Shown here piece by piece: positions 1-7,013 of a stretch of DNA of 7,324 nucleotides (its first letter is position 1; each line of letters opens with the position of its first letter). Both the position numbers and the translations under genes were made by a program. The notes beneath the pieces were generated by a model that saw only the letters and a program-made list of their open reading frames with translations, was not told the origin of the DNA and did no database searches. Source of the DNA: Deltaproteobacteria bacterium (GTDB lineage: Bacteria > SAR324 > NAC60-12); the NCBI GenBank assembly GCA_002707655.1, contig PANO01000084.1, positions 3,739 to 11,062 on the forward strand, in the 5' to 3' direction.

Positions 1-2
1 AG

Positions 3-365
3 TTTCAGGAATTCCTGCAACGCTTTTTGAGGATTTACGAAGCGGCGCAGACCACACACCTCGTGCTGCTCTACGACCTCAACCGTTTGGGTCCGGAACA
101 GCACGAGGTCATCGCCTCCCGCGAGCGTGAGGTGGTCAACGAACTGGCCACGATGCTTGATGCGCTGCGTCCGGACTTGCTGGAGCGACAGCCCGAATTG
201 CGCAAGCCGCTTGCGATGACACTGATGGGCATGATCAACTGGACCTTCACCTGGCTCCGCAAGGAGGGGCCGGTGAGTCACGAGCAGTTCGCAGAACTCG
301 CAGGGCAGGTCTTCCTGCACGGCATCACCGGACTCGATCATACGGCGAGGGGAGCCTCATCTTAG
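3..365 (+). CDS. paaR: TetR-family transcriptional repressor, PaaR-like (3' part only)
   Basis: The reading frame is open from the first bases of the window, so this is the C-terminal 120 residues of a gene that begins upstream; the TTG at 27 is an internal codon, not the start. The DNA-binding helix-turn-helix domain is outside the window. What is visible is all-helical and matches the ligand-binding half of TetR regulators of the PaaR type: a segment with HLVLLYDLNRLGPEQ, then REREVV, and near the end GMINWTFTWLRKEGPVS followed by FLHGI. In beta-proteobacteria PaaR represses paa genes and is released by phenylacetyl-CoA; this is family knowledge. Its position just ahead of paaG on the same strand (57 bp gap) supports the same role here. 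The PaaR assignment rests on the C-terminal pattern and context; a related TetR regulator of fatty or aromatic acid use is the alternative. Confidence 0.8.
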   Translation, partial: FQEFLQRFLRIYEAAQTTHLVLLYDLNRLGPEQHEVIASREREVVNELATMLDALRPDLLERQPELRKPLAMTLMGMINWTFTWLRKEGPVSHEQFAELAGQVFLHGITGLDHTARGASS

Positions 366-422
366 CGGTGGCTGGATCACACGAAAACGGTTCAAACGGA
401 GCCAATCGATTTTGGAGAGCAA

Positions 423-1208
423 ATGACTTTTGAAACCATCAAATACCGCGAGGAATCCGGATATGCGGAAATCACCCTCAACCGTCCGGAGCGTCTCAAC
501 GCCTTCACTGCGCAGATGCACGAAGAACTGCGCGAGGCGGTTACACGGATTGAGCAGAATTCGCAAATCCGGGCCGTGATTCTCACAGGCGCAGGACGCG
601 GTTTCTGTGCCGGACAGGATTTGGGGGAGCGTGACAACGCCGGAGCCGCCCCCGATTTGGGTGAATCCCTCGACAAGAACTACAACCCCCTGGTCAAGCG
701 GCTCCGCGTCCTCACGGCTCCAGTGATTGTTGCGATCAACGGCGTAGCGGCAGGAGCGGGAGCCAACCTTGCGCTTTCCGGAGACCTGCTGCTCGCCGCG
801 AAGTCCGCGAAGTTCATACAGGCGTTTTGCAAAATCGGCCTCGTCCCGGACTGTGGTGGTACCTACTTTTTGCCTCGGCTGATTGGTGAAGCCAAGGCGA
901 AGGCGCTGGCAATCACAGGCGAATCCATTGACGCCGAAACCGCCGAACGCTGGGGGCTGATCTGGAAGGTTGTGGACGACGAAAGCCTGCTTTCGGAAGC
1001 CCGCAAACTCGCCGCGCACTTGGCGACCCAACCGACCAAGGCGTTGGGCGCGATGAAGCAGATGCTGCAAGCCTCCGTCACCAACAGCCTTGCAGTGCAA
1101 CTTGATATGGAGCGCGACACCCAGCGCGAGTTGGGACGCTCCGAAGATTTCCGTGAAGGCGTGTCAGCGTTTCTTACAAAACGGTCTCCCGTTTTCAAGG
1201 GACGCTGA
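423..1208 (+). CDS. paaG: PaaG, 1,2-epoxyphenylacetyl-CoA isomerase (crotonase family)
   Basis: This 261-residue enzyme converts ring-1,2-epoxyphenylacetyl-CoA to the seven-membered oxepin-CoA, and in the known pathway it also shifts a double bond in a later linear dehydroadipyl-CoA intermediate. It is a cytoplasmic crotonase-fold protein of normal length (E. coli PaaG is about 262 residues). Visible hallmarks are NRPERLNAF at 20-28, the first oxyanion-hole segment GAGRGFCAGQDL at 56-67, the PaaG-typical APDLGES and YNPLVKRL stretch at 76-94, the second oxyanion segment NGVAAGAGANLAL at 106-118, and KIGLVPDCGGT at 137-147, whose Asp143 sits where PaaG carries its catalytic aspartate. The C-terminus REGVSAFLTKRSPVFKG is also diagnostic. 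A GGAGAG ribosome site at 414-419 precedes the ATG. The stop codon overlaps the start of paaI (TGATG). A generic enoyl-CoA hydratase is the alternative, but the Asp and flanking motifs argue for PaaG. Confidence 0.95.
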   Translation: MTFETIKYREESGYAEITLNRPERLNAFTAQMHEELREAVTRIEQNSQIRAVILTGAGRGFCAGQDLGERDNAGAAPDLGESLDKNYNPLVKRLRVLTAPVIVAINGVAAGAGANLALSGDLLLAAKSAKFIQAFCKIGLVPDCGGTYFLPRLIGEAKAKALAITGESIDAETAERWGLIWKVVDDESLLSEARKLAAHLATQPTKALGAMKQMLQASVTNSLAVQLDMERDTQRELGRSEDFREGVSAFLTKRSPVFKGR

Positions 1209-1681
1209 TGGAGGGTTTTGCGGGCCCGCAAGTGTTGGCCGAAGCGGCGGCGCAAGCGATGAACAAGCTCGACTACACCGCCCAGCACATGGGCATGCGC
1301 ATCGAGTCCATGCAGCCCGGCTGCTGCGTCTTGTCCATGCGGGTGCAGGATTGGATGATCAACGGCCACGGCATTTGTCACGGCGGACTCATCTTCACCT
1401 TGGCCGACACTGCCTTTGCCTACGCCTGCAACTCTCATAATCAACGGGCGGTTGCCCAGCACTGCACGATCACCTTCCTCGCGCCCGGAAAAGCCGAGGA
1501 AACGCTGACTGCCACCGCCACGGAAACCGTGAGCAGCGGACGCAGCGGCATCTATGACATTGAAGTGCAAAACGAACACGGCACCCCCCTCGCCCACTTC
1601 CGGGGGAATTCCCGGACCATTGCTGGAAGCATTCTTGAGGAATCCAGTTCTCCAGACCCGTCAAAAGGGGATTTACCATGA
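1208..1681 (+). CDS. paaI: PaaI, hotdog-fold acyl-CoA thioesterase
   Basis: This 157-residue protein is a hotdog-fold thioesterase that hydrolyses phenylacetyl-CoA and hydroxylated phenylacetyl-CoAs. It is thought to free CoA when the pathway stalls or a wrong substrate enters. The signature is NGHGICHGGLIFTLADTAFAYACNS at 52-76, where Asp67 corresponds to the catalytic aspartate of PaaI enzymes (Asp61 in E. coli) and HGG at 58-60 starts the long hotdog helix. Further matches are CTITFLAPG and SGIYDIEVQNEHG, followed by FRGNSRTI near the end. It is somewhat longer than the 140-residue E. coli protein, with a low-complexity tail after the last strand (ESSSPDPSKGDLP). The start ATG overlaps the paaG stop by one base and has an AAGGGA site at 1197-1202 inside paaG; the stop overlaps the paaK start (ATGA). 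The overlaps point to translational coupling. Confidence 0.94.
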   Translation: MEGFAGPQVLAEAAAQAMNKLDYTAQHMGMRIESMQPGCCVLSMRVQDWMINGHGICHGGLIFTLADTAFAYACNSHNQRAVAQHCTITFLAPGKAEETLTATATETVSSGRSGIYDIEVQNEHGTPLAHFRGNSRTIAGSILEESSSPDPSKGDLP

Positions 1682-2979
1682 ACCACAATTCCATCAACCT
1701 GCATTCCATTGAAACTGCCAGCAAGGACGAGTTGCAATCGTTGCAGTTGGAGCGTATGCAGTGGACGCTGAAACATGCTTACGAAAATGTATCACACTAT
1801 CAGCAGGCGTTCGATACGGTCGGAGCGCATCCGGACGACTGTCAGTCGCTGGCCGACTTGGCAAAATTCCCGTTCACGATCAAGCAGGACCTGCGGGCGA
1901 ACTACCCTTTCGGGATGTTTGCCGTTCCTCGGGAAGAGGTCGTGCGTATTCACGCCTCCAGCGGCACGACCGGCAAGCCCACTGTGGTCGGTTACACGCA
2001 AAAGGACGTGGACACCTGGGCGGAGGTCTGCGCCCGCTCGATTTGGGCATCCGGGGGACGTCCGGGGGACGCCGTGCATGTTGCCTATGGCTACGGGCTG
2101 TTCACCGGAGGGCTGGGGGCACACTACGGCGCGGAAAAACTGGGCTGCACGGTGATCCCGGTTTCCGGGGGCATGACCGAACGGCAGGTGCAACTCATTC
2201 AGGATTTCGAGCCGAGGGTAATCATGATCACACCTTCGTACCTGCTCGTGCTGGCCGATGAATTTGCCAAGCAAGGACTTGATGCCCGCAAGACAAGTCT
2301 GCAAGTGGGTATCTTTGGTGCGGAGCCTTGGACTCCGAAAATGCGCGGCGAGATCGAGCAGTTGTTCGGTATGGATGCTGTGGACATTTATGGGCTGTCC
2401 GAGATCATCGGCCCCGGAGTTGCCAACGAATGTGCCCGCGAGAAGGATGGACTCTATGTTTGGGAGGATCACTTCTATCCGGAGGTGATTGATCCTGAAA
2501 CTGGAGAAGTTCTTCCGGATGGGAAAAAAGGTGAACTGGTGTTCACGTCACTAACCAAGGAGGCGTTTCCGGTGATCCGTTACCGTACCCGCGACCTTAC
2601 CCGACTACTCCCCGGAGGCAACCGTGCTATGCGTCGCATGGAAAAAGTTACAGGGCGCTCAGACGACATGATGATCGTCCGGGGCGTGAATGTCTTTCCG
2701 ACTCAGATTGAGGAAATCCTGCTCGAAGATTCCAAACTCTCTCCGAATTACCAGATCGAACTCACTCGCGAGGAGCGTTTGGATGTGATGACACTGCTGA
2801 TCGAACCCAAAGAATCAGGATTGAGCGATTCCGTGCTTCAGGAAAGCTCCGGGCGGCTTAGCCAACAGGTCAAGAGCCGCATCGGGGTCAGTGTGCAGGT
2901 ACAAATGCAGCCGATTGGCGGAGTGGAACGTTCGATGGGCAAGGCCCGCCGGATTGTGGACAAACGCCCGAAGGTGTAA
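1678..2979 (+). CDS. paaK: PaaK, phenylacetate-CoA ligase (AMP-forming)
   Basis: PaaK catalyses the committing step: phenylacetate, CoA and ATP give phenylacetyl-CoA, AMP and pyrophosphate. The 433 residues match the usual family length of about 430-440. In order one sees the phosphate-binding loop ASSGTTGKPT at 93-102, the aryl-pocket stretch YGYGLFTGGLGAHYG at 137-151, GIFGAEPWT at 211-219, the adenine-binding YGLSEIIGPGVANEC at 238-252, the ATP-ribose region RYRTRDLT at 301-308, the hinge GRSDDMMIVRGVNVFPTQIE at 326-345, and the C-terminal ERSMGKARRIVDKRP, whose Lys422 sits where these enzymes carry the adenylation lysine. All key motifs look intact. The ATG lies in an ATGA overlap with paaI, with a GGGG site at 1667-1670 seven bases upstream. 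An 11-bp tandem repeat at 2050-2071 inside the gene does not disturb the reading frame. Confidence 0.96.
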   Translation: MNHNSINLHSIETASKDELQSLQLERMQWTLKHAYENVSHYQQAFDTVGAHPDDCQSLADLAKFPFTIKQDLRANYPFGMFAVPREEVVRIHASSGTTGKPTVVGYTQKDVDTWAEVCARSIWASGGRPGDAVHVAYGYGLFTGGLGAHYGAEKLGCTVIPVSGGMTERQVQLIQDFEPRVIMITPSYLLVLADEFAKQGLDARKTSLQVGIFGAEPWTPKMRGEIEQLFGMDAVDIYGLSEIIGPGVANECAREKDGLYVWEDHFYPEVIDPETGEVLPDGKKGELVFTSLTKEAFPVIRYRTRDLTRLLPGGNRAMRRMEKVTGRSDDMMIVRGVNVFPTQIEEILLEDSKLSPNYQIELTREERLDVMTLLIEPKESGLSDSVLQESSGRLSQQVKSRIGVSVQVQMQPIGGVERSMGKARRIVDKRPKV

Positions 2980-3008
2980 AACCTAACCTCACTTGCTCCA
3001 GACACACC

Positions 3009-4856
3009 ATGCGCTTAGACTCCCTGACCCGCGATCAGATCCGCGCCTTTGCCGGAGCCAAGATTTTTGAGCGGGGTGAGGAATACCTCACCTCCGAACT
3101 GGTGAACGAACTGGACATTGATTCCGAGGGGATCGTCACCGCCAAGGTGGAGGGCACGGACACCTACGAGGTCGAGGTCTGGGAAGAGGAGGACGACGTG
3201 GGCGCGGTCTGCGACTGCCCCTATGACGGCCACCCCTGCAAACATGTGGCTGCGGTGCTGCTTGCCTATCTTGAGCACTCCGCCAAGCAGCGCAAGGCCA
3301 AGACGAAGCAACCCAAAGCCAAGGAGTCGGCTTCCGGAGGGAAAAGTGCCGGTTCCTTGAAGGCCAACCTCAAGCGTTGCACTCACACGGAACTGGTGGA
3401 ACTGGTGCTGGAGGGGACGAAAGGCAATAAGGACTTCGAACGCAAGCTGATGCTGCGCTTCGTTCCGGACAGCAAGAAGACGCTGACGACGCTGCTCCAG
3501 CAGGTGAAGACGGTACGGCTCAAGGTCAGCGAGTACGAAAACTACTACAGTTCCAGCTGTCGCAAGGCCGCCCGCGAGTTCAAGGCGATCCTCAAGGTGC
3601 TGACAGACGCTCCCCCGGAGGTGCGCGTCGAGGTGCGCTTTGCGGTTGCCGACCGCATTCTTCCCTTCCTCAACGAGTACGGCTTCAGCAACGAGCCGCT
3701 GGAAACCGCGCTGGAACTAGCCCTCACTGAACTGGTCAAGGATGTGGCCACTCCGGAATTCCAGCCGCAGCGCGACCAGATCATCAAGTGGATGCGTCGC
3801 TACCACGACAAGGGCAACCACGGCATGACCGACGAGCTGCTCGCTTGTCTCCTCGAACTGTCCGCAACCGAGGAGGAACTGCGAGACACCATCCACTGGC
3901 TTGAAAAGAAAGGAAGTTGGTCCTCCTATTACCGTAAGCTGATTGCTGAACTCTACGCCAAGCTTGGGGACGAGGAAGCCGAGCTTGCCGCACTTTCCAA
4001 AAACCTAGAGGGAATGCCAGATCATTGGCGGCTGGCCGAGTTCTGGACAAAGCAAGGCGCAGCGGACAAGGCGCTCAAAACTTGCTGGGACGGAGTGCAG
4101 AGAGGCAAGGGTTACAGCGAGGAACTGTTCGCTTTCCTGCGCGAAGACTGCCTGCGGCGGGACGACGCCGAAGGCTTGTTCACCCTGCTCGTCGAACACC
4201 TCAAGCGTCCCTACGGCGGATGGCACGTGGAGCAGCTTTCCGCAAGCAGGAGGATGCTTTACCGGGAATCGTCCTCCAGCGGGGATTTTCTGCAAGAACA
4301 CGAACTGCTACGCGACCGCCTCCACAAGCAGGGCGACACCGCCGGACTCGTCCGCCTTTACACGCTCTACCTCAATCCACTCAAAGTGTCCTTGTCGCTC
4401 TATCAGGAGATGGAGCATCTGCTCCCGGAACCGGAGCGGGGAGCGATCACTGAAAAAGTGCTTGGACACCTCAAACAGAAGATTGGCAAAGACACTTGGG
4501 GATCAAGCCCTGAACGCCGCCTTCTGGCGGAGATTTATGCGCACGGCAAGCACTGGGATGCACTGCTCGATCTGGTGAAGAACGACTTCGACCTGCTGGC
4601 GCACTACAAGGATCGACTCGCACCGCTACACCCTCATGTTTACTTGGAGGCCTACACCAAGGAGGTGGAGAAGTTGATCAACGGGCGTGGACGTTCCAAC
4701 TACCGGGCCGCTGCGGAGCATCTGTTGGAAATTCGGGAATTTTACGAGCGACACCTCAATCAGTCCAGAAAATGGCTGGTCTATCTGGAGGAACTCAAAC
4801 GAGCAAACCTCAAACTCCGTGCCCTTCACGAGGAACTTGGGAAGGTGAGGCTGTAA
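3009..4856 (+). CDS. SWIM zinc-finger protein with long alpha-helical C-terminal region
   Basis: A 615-residue cytoplasmic protein with a SWIM-type zinc finger: VCDCPYDGHPCKHVAAVLL around residues 67-85, with ligands Cys68, Cys70, Cys77 and His79 (CxC-x6-CxH). The N-terminal RDQIRAFAGAKIFERGEEYL and the C-terminal GRSNYRAAAEHLLEIREFYER plus LEELKRANLKLRALHEEL (from about residue 560) are typical of bacterial SWIM-family proteins. An acidic stretch (56-63) lies before the finger and a lysine-rich linker (about 91-117) after it. The rest appears all helical, with possible TPR-like pairs. SWIM domains are predicted to bind DNA or proteins; no biochemical role is established for this type. No signal peptide or membrane segment is visible. 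It lies 29 bp after paaK with no clear Shine-Dalgarno sequence before its ATG. It is not a standard paa gene, so it may be a regulator, a repair-associated protein or an unrelated insertion. Confidence 0.88.
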   Translation: MRLDSLTRDQIRAFAGAKIFERGEEYLTSELVNELDIDSEGIVTAKVEGTDTYEVEVWEEEDDVGAVCDCPYDGHPCKHVAAVLLAYLEHSAKQRKAKTKQPKAKESASGGKSAGSLKANLKRCTHTELVELVLEGTKGNKDFERKLMLRFVPDSKKTLTTLLQQVKTVRLKVSEYENYYSSSCRKAAREFKAILKVLTDAPPEVRVEVRFAVADRILPFLNEYGFSNEPLETALELALTELVKDVATPEFQPQRDQIIKWMRRYHDKGNHGMTDELLACLLELSATEEELRDTIHWLEKKGSWSSYYRKLIAELYAKLGDEEAELAALSKNLEGMPDHWRLAEFWTKQGAADKALKTCWDGVQRGKGYSEELFAFLREDCLRRDDAEGLFTLLVEHLKRPYGGWHVEQLSASRRMLYRESSSSGDFLQEHELLRDRLHKQGDTAGLVRLYTLYLNPLKVSLSLYQEMEHLLPEPERGAITEKVLGHLKQKIGKDTWGSSPERRLLAEIYAHGKHWDALLDLVKNDFDLLAHYKDRLAPLHPHVYLEAYTKEVEKLINGRGRSNYRAAAEHLLEIREFYERHLNQSRKWLVYLEELKRANLKLRALHEELGKVRL

Positions 4857-4867
4857 CCGAAAAAACT

Positions 4868-4937
4868 CACCACAGAGACGCAGAGTGCGCAGAGTCAGAA
4901 AAGAACAATTCTCTGTGTTCTCTCTGACTCTGTGGCG
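4868..4937. repeat. Imperfect inverted repeat of CACAGAG type (REP/MITE-like)
   Basis: The gap between the SWIM gene and paaZ contains two arms of 27 bases (4868-4894 and 4911-4937) that are imperfect reverse complements of each other. By my hand alignment 20 of 27 positions pair, including the outer CCACAGAG/CTCTGTGG and the inner CAGAG/CTCTG blocks, around a 16-base AT-rich loop. Each arm is itself built from repeats of a CAGAG or CTCTG core. As RNA or single-stranded DNA it could fold into a long stem. Such CACAGAG-rich palindromes occur as dispersed intergenic repeats in many environmental bacterial genomes; that is general knowledge and no other copy lies in this window. It lacks a following T-run, so it is not a canonical intrinsic terminator, although it could cause pausing or stabilise the mRNA end. 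Confidence 0.72.
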
Positions 4938-4947
4938 AACAACAAAC

Positions 4948-4955
4948 AGGACACC
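4948..4955 (+). promoter_or_regulatory. Probable ribosome binding site deciding the paaZ start
   Basis: An AGG at 4948-4950 lies five bases before the ATG at 4956, just outside the right arm of the inverted repeat. It is a weak Shine-Dalgarno sequence but is well placed. The alternative in-frame GTG at 4932 lies inside the repeat arm and has only CTCTGACTC-type sequence in front of it. Confidence 0.45.
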
Positions 4956-7010
4956 ATGCAAAAAATCAAAAGCTACGCCCTCGGCAGGTGGATAGAGGGA
5001 GAAGGTCCGGGACAAGTCGTGCAGCACGCCGTCACTGGAGAACCGCTGGGGGAAGTCACCAGCCGGGGGTTGGATTTTCAGGCGATGCTGAACCATGCCC
5101 GGACCATCGGCGGACCTGCCCTCAGGAAGATGACTTTCCATGAGCGGGCCTTGTTGCTAAAAAATATGGCCAAGTACCTGATGGAGGGCAAGGAAGAATT
5201 CTACACACTTTCCACGTCAACCGGAGCAACCAGAGCAGATTCGTGGGTTGACATCGAAGGCGGCATTGCCACCTTTTTCGCCTACTCTGGAATCGGACGG
5301 CGTGAATTTCCCAATGAAACGTTCCATGTCGAAACCGATGTTTCGCCGCTTTCCAAATCCGGAAGTTTTATTGGACGACACATTTGCACTCCACTTGAAG
5401 GAACTGCAGTTCATATCAATGCCTTCAACTTTCCGTGTTGGGGGATGTTGGAAAAATTAGCCACCACTTTCTTGGCTGGAATGCCTGCAATCGTCAAACC
5501 CGCTAGTCAAACCTGTTATCTCACCGAAAAAATGGTCGCGGCGATGATCGAATCCGGTTTGCTTCCGGAAGGTGCTTTGCAACTCATTTGCGGCTCCGTG
5601 GGGGACTTGTTTGAGCATTTTGGCAGTCAGGATGTGGTCACATTCACCGGATCAGCAACCACAGGTCGCAAACTCAAAAGTCATCCGAACATCATCGAAA
5701 AAGCCGTCCGCTTCAATATGGAAGCTGACTCGCTCAACTGTATTATTCTCGGCCCTGATGTCAATCCGGAGATGGAGGAGTTCACGATTTTCATCAAAGA
5801 AATTGTGCGAGAAATGACGAGCAAATCTGGACAAAAATGTACTGCGATTCGCCGCACGATTGTTCCAAAAGAGATGACTCAATCCGTGATTGATTCGCTC
5901 AAACAACGGCTGGCAACAGTGCGGATCGGACATCCGGAAGCCGAAGGAGTTCGTATGGGAACTTTGGCAGGCATGGATCAGCTCAGAGAAGTCCAGGAGC
6001 GTGTGGCAGAATTGCGTCAAGACTCCGAACTGGTGTTTGGAGAACGGGACGAATTCGAGATTGTGGGAGCAGACCGCACAAAAGGCGCATTTTACGAACC
6101 AACTTTGCTTTATTGCGCCGAGCCGTTGAACAGCGATTCTGTTCACGAAATTGAAGCTTTTGGCCCTGTCAGCACCGTTATGCCCTACTCAAATTTGGAG
6201 GAGGCCATTCAACTGGCGGCCAAAGGCGGAGGCAGTTTGGTCGGTTCAGTGGTCACGGCAGATGATGCGACTGCCCGCCAACTTGTGATTGGTATTGCTC
6301 CGTATCATGGGCGAGTGCTGGTTCTCAACCGTGAGAGTTCTCCGGAATCCACGGGACACGGCTCGCCGATGCCGACTCTTGTTCATGGCGGCCCCGGACG
6401 TGCCGGAGGTGGTGAAGAAATGGGTGGAGCCAGAGGTGTGTTACACTACATGCAACGCACCGCACTTCAAGGATCGCCGACAACTTTGACGAACATCACC
6501 GGAGAATGGACAAAAGGTGCGGTGCAACCGCAGGACAAAGTGCATCCTTTCCGGAAGTATTTTGACGAATTAGAAATCGGTGAAACACTGGTGACGCACC
6601 GTCGCACGATCACAGAAGCGGATGTCGTAAATTTTGCCGCATTGAGCGGAGACTGGTTTTATGCGCATGTTGACGAAGTGGCTGTGCAGGAATCTCCGGT
6701 GTTTGATCGCCGTGTCGCACATGGATATTTTATTCTTTCCGCCGCCGCCGGTTTATTTGTTGATCCCGCTCCGGGGCCTGTGTTGGCGAATTACGGCTTG
6801 GAGAATTTACGTTTCACGCAGCCGGTTTATATCGGTGATACGATTCAAGCCAAGCTCACCTGCAAAACCAAATCACCCAAATCACCACGTGAAGGTGAGG
6901 TGCCCCAGGGTGTGGTGTCGTGGGCTGTGGAAGTGATCAACCAGAAAAGCGAGACGGTTGCGGTTTACACGGTTCTCACGCTGGTGGCACAAAAAACGGA
7001 AAGCGAGTAA
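4956..7010 (+). CDS. paaZ: PaaZ, bifunctional oxepin-CoA hydrolase / 3-oxo-5,6-dehydrosuberyl-CoA semialdehyde dehydrogenase
   Basis: PaaZ opens the ring of oxepin-CoA with its C-terminal MaoC-like (R)-hydratase domain and oxidises the reactive aldehyde with its N-terminal NADP-dependent aldehyde dehydrogenase domain. From the ATG at 4956 it has 684 residues (E. coli 681). The dehydrogenase domain (about 1-515) shows TGATRADSWVDIEGG, NAFNFPCWGMLEKL, FTGSATTG, NMEADSLNC with Glu256 and GQKCTAIRR with Cys295; these two numbers equal those of the E. coli catalytic residues. STGHGSPMPTLVHGGPGRAGGGEEMGG and HYMQRTALQGSP precede the linker. The hotdog hydratase domain (about 530-684) shows HPFRKYFDELEIG, LSGDWFYAHVD with the Asp566/His571 dyad, HGYFILSAAAGLF and ANYGLENLRF. 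The ATG is preferred over GTG 4932 because the protein then begins MQ like E. coli PaaZ. Base composition of its middle part is clearly lower in G+C than the preceding gene. Confidence 0.96.
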   Translation: MQKIKSYALGRWIEGEGPGQVVQHAVTGEPLGEVTSRGLDFQAMLNHARTIGGPALRKMTFHERALLLKNMAKYLMEGKEEFYTLSTSTGATRADSWVDIEGGIATFFAYSGIGRREFPNETFHVETDVSPLSKSGSFIGRHICTPLEGTAVHINAFNFPCWGMLEKLATTFLAGMPAIVKPASQTCYLTEKMVAAMIESGLLPEGALQLICGSVGDLFEHFGSQDVVTFTGSATTGRKLKSHPNIIEKAVRFNMEADSLNCIILGPDVNPEMEEFTIFIKEIVREMTSKSGQKCTAIRRTIVPKEMTQSVIDSLKQRLATVRIGHPEAEGVRMGTLAGMDQLREVQERVAELRQDSELVFGERDEFEIVGADRTKGAFYEPTLLYCAEPLNSDSVHEIEAFGPVSTVMPYSNLEEAIQLAAKGGGSLVGSVVTADDATARQLVIGIAPYHGRVLVLNRESSPESTGHGSPMPTLVHGGPGRAGGGEEMGGARGVLHYMQRTALQGSPTTLTNITGEWTKGAVQPQDKVHPFRKYFDELEIGETLVTHRRTITEADVVNFAALSGDWFYAHVDEVAVQESPVFDRRVAHGYFILSAAAGLFVDPAPGPVLANYGLENLRFTQPVYIGDTIQAKLTCKTKSPKSPREGEVPQGVVSWAVEVINQKSETVAVYTVLTLVAQKTESE

Positions 7011-7013
7011 CCG

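Noticed and set aside
27..365. TTG at 27 as the start of a short 112-residue gene
   Set aside because: The frame stays open to the left edge and the upstream residues continue the TetR helix, so this is a gene cut by the window edge.
366..422. Possible operator or promoter between the TetR gene and paaG
   Set aside because: There are two AACGG direct repeats and only a three-base-arm palindrome (GAA...TTC); no -35/-10 pair stands out, so no regulatory site is called.
357..1100. Long - strand open frame opposite paaG (247 codons)
   Set aside because: It lies entirely antisense to a clearly conserved gene, its translation is rich in Arg, Gly and Cys without any recognisable motif, and it is explained by the codon bias of paaG.
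863..1597. Long - strand open frame opposite paaG and paaI (244 codons)
   Set aside because: It spans two well-supported + strand genes antisense and shows no family motif.
2050..2071. Perfect 11-bp tandem repeat (TCCGGGGGACG twice) in paaK
   Set aside because: It encodes SGGRPGD, which fits the normal PaaK family pattern at this place without an inserted residue, so it appears to be a chance repeat rather than a recent duplication or slippage device.
1792..2472. - strand open frame opposite paaK (226 codons)
   Set aside because: It is a shadow of paaK with no recognisable domain and no ribosome site considered convincing.
4868..4937. Inverted repeat as an intrinsic terminator or CRISPR repeat
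   Set aside because: There is no T-run after the stem, and there is only one unit without spacers, so neither reading is supported.
4626..5141. - strand open frame crossing the SWIM-paaZ gap (171 codons)
   Set aside because: It overlaps both conserved flanking genes and reads through the inverted repeat; the product resembles no family I know.
6870..6905. Short AAATCACC direct repeats and a TCACC/GGTGA pair near the end of paaZ
   Set aside because: They lie in a variable surface loop (KSPKSPREGEVPQG) of the hydratase domain and are probably incidental to coding.
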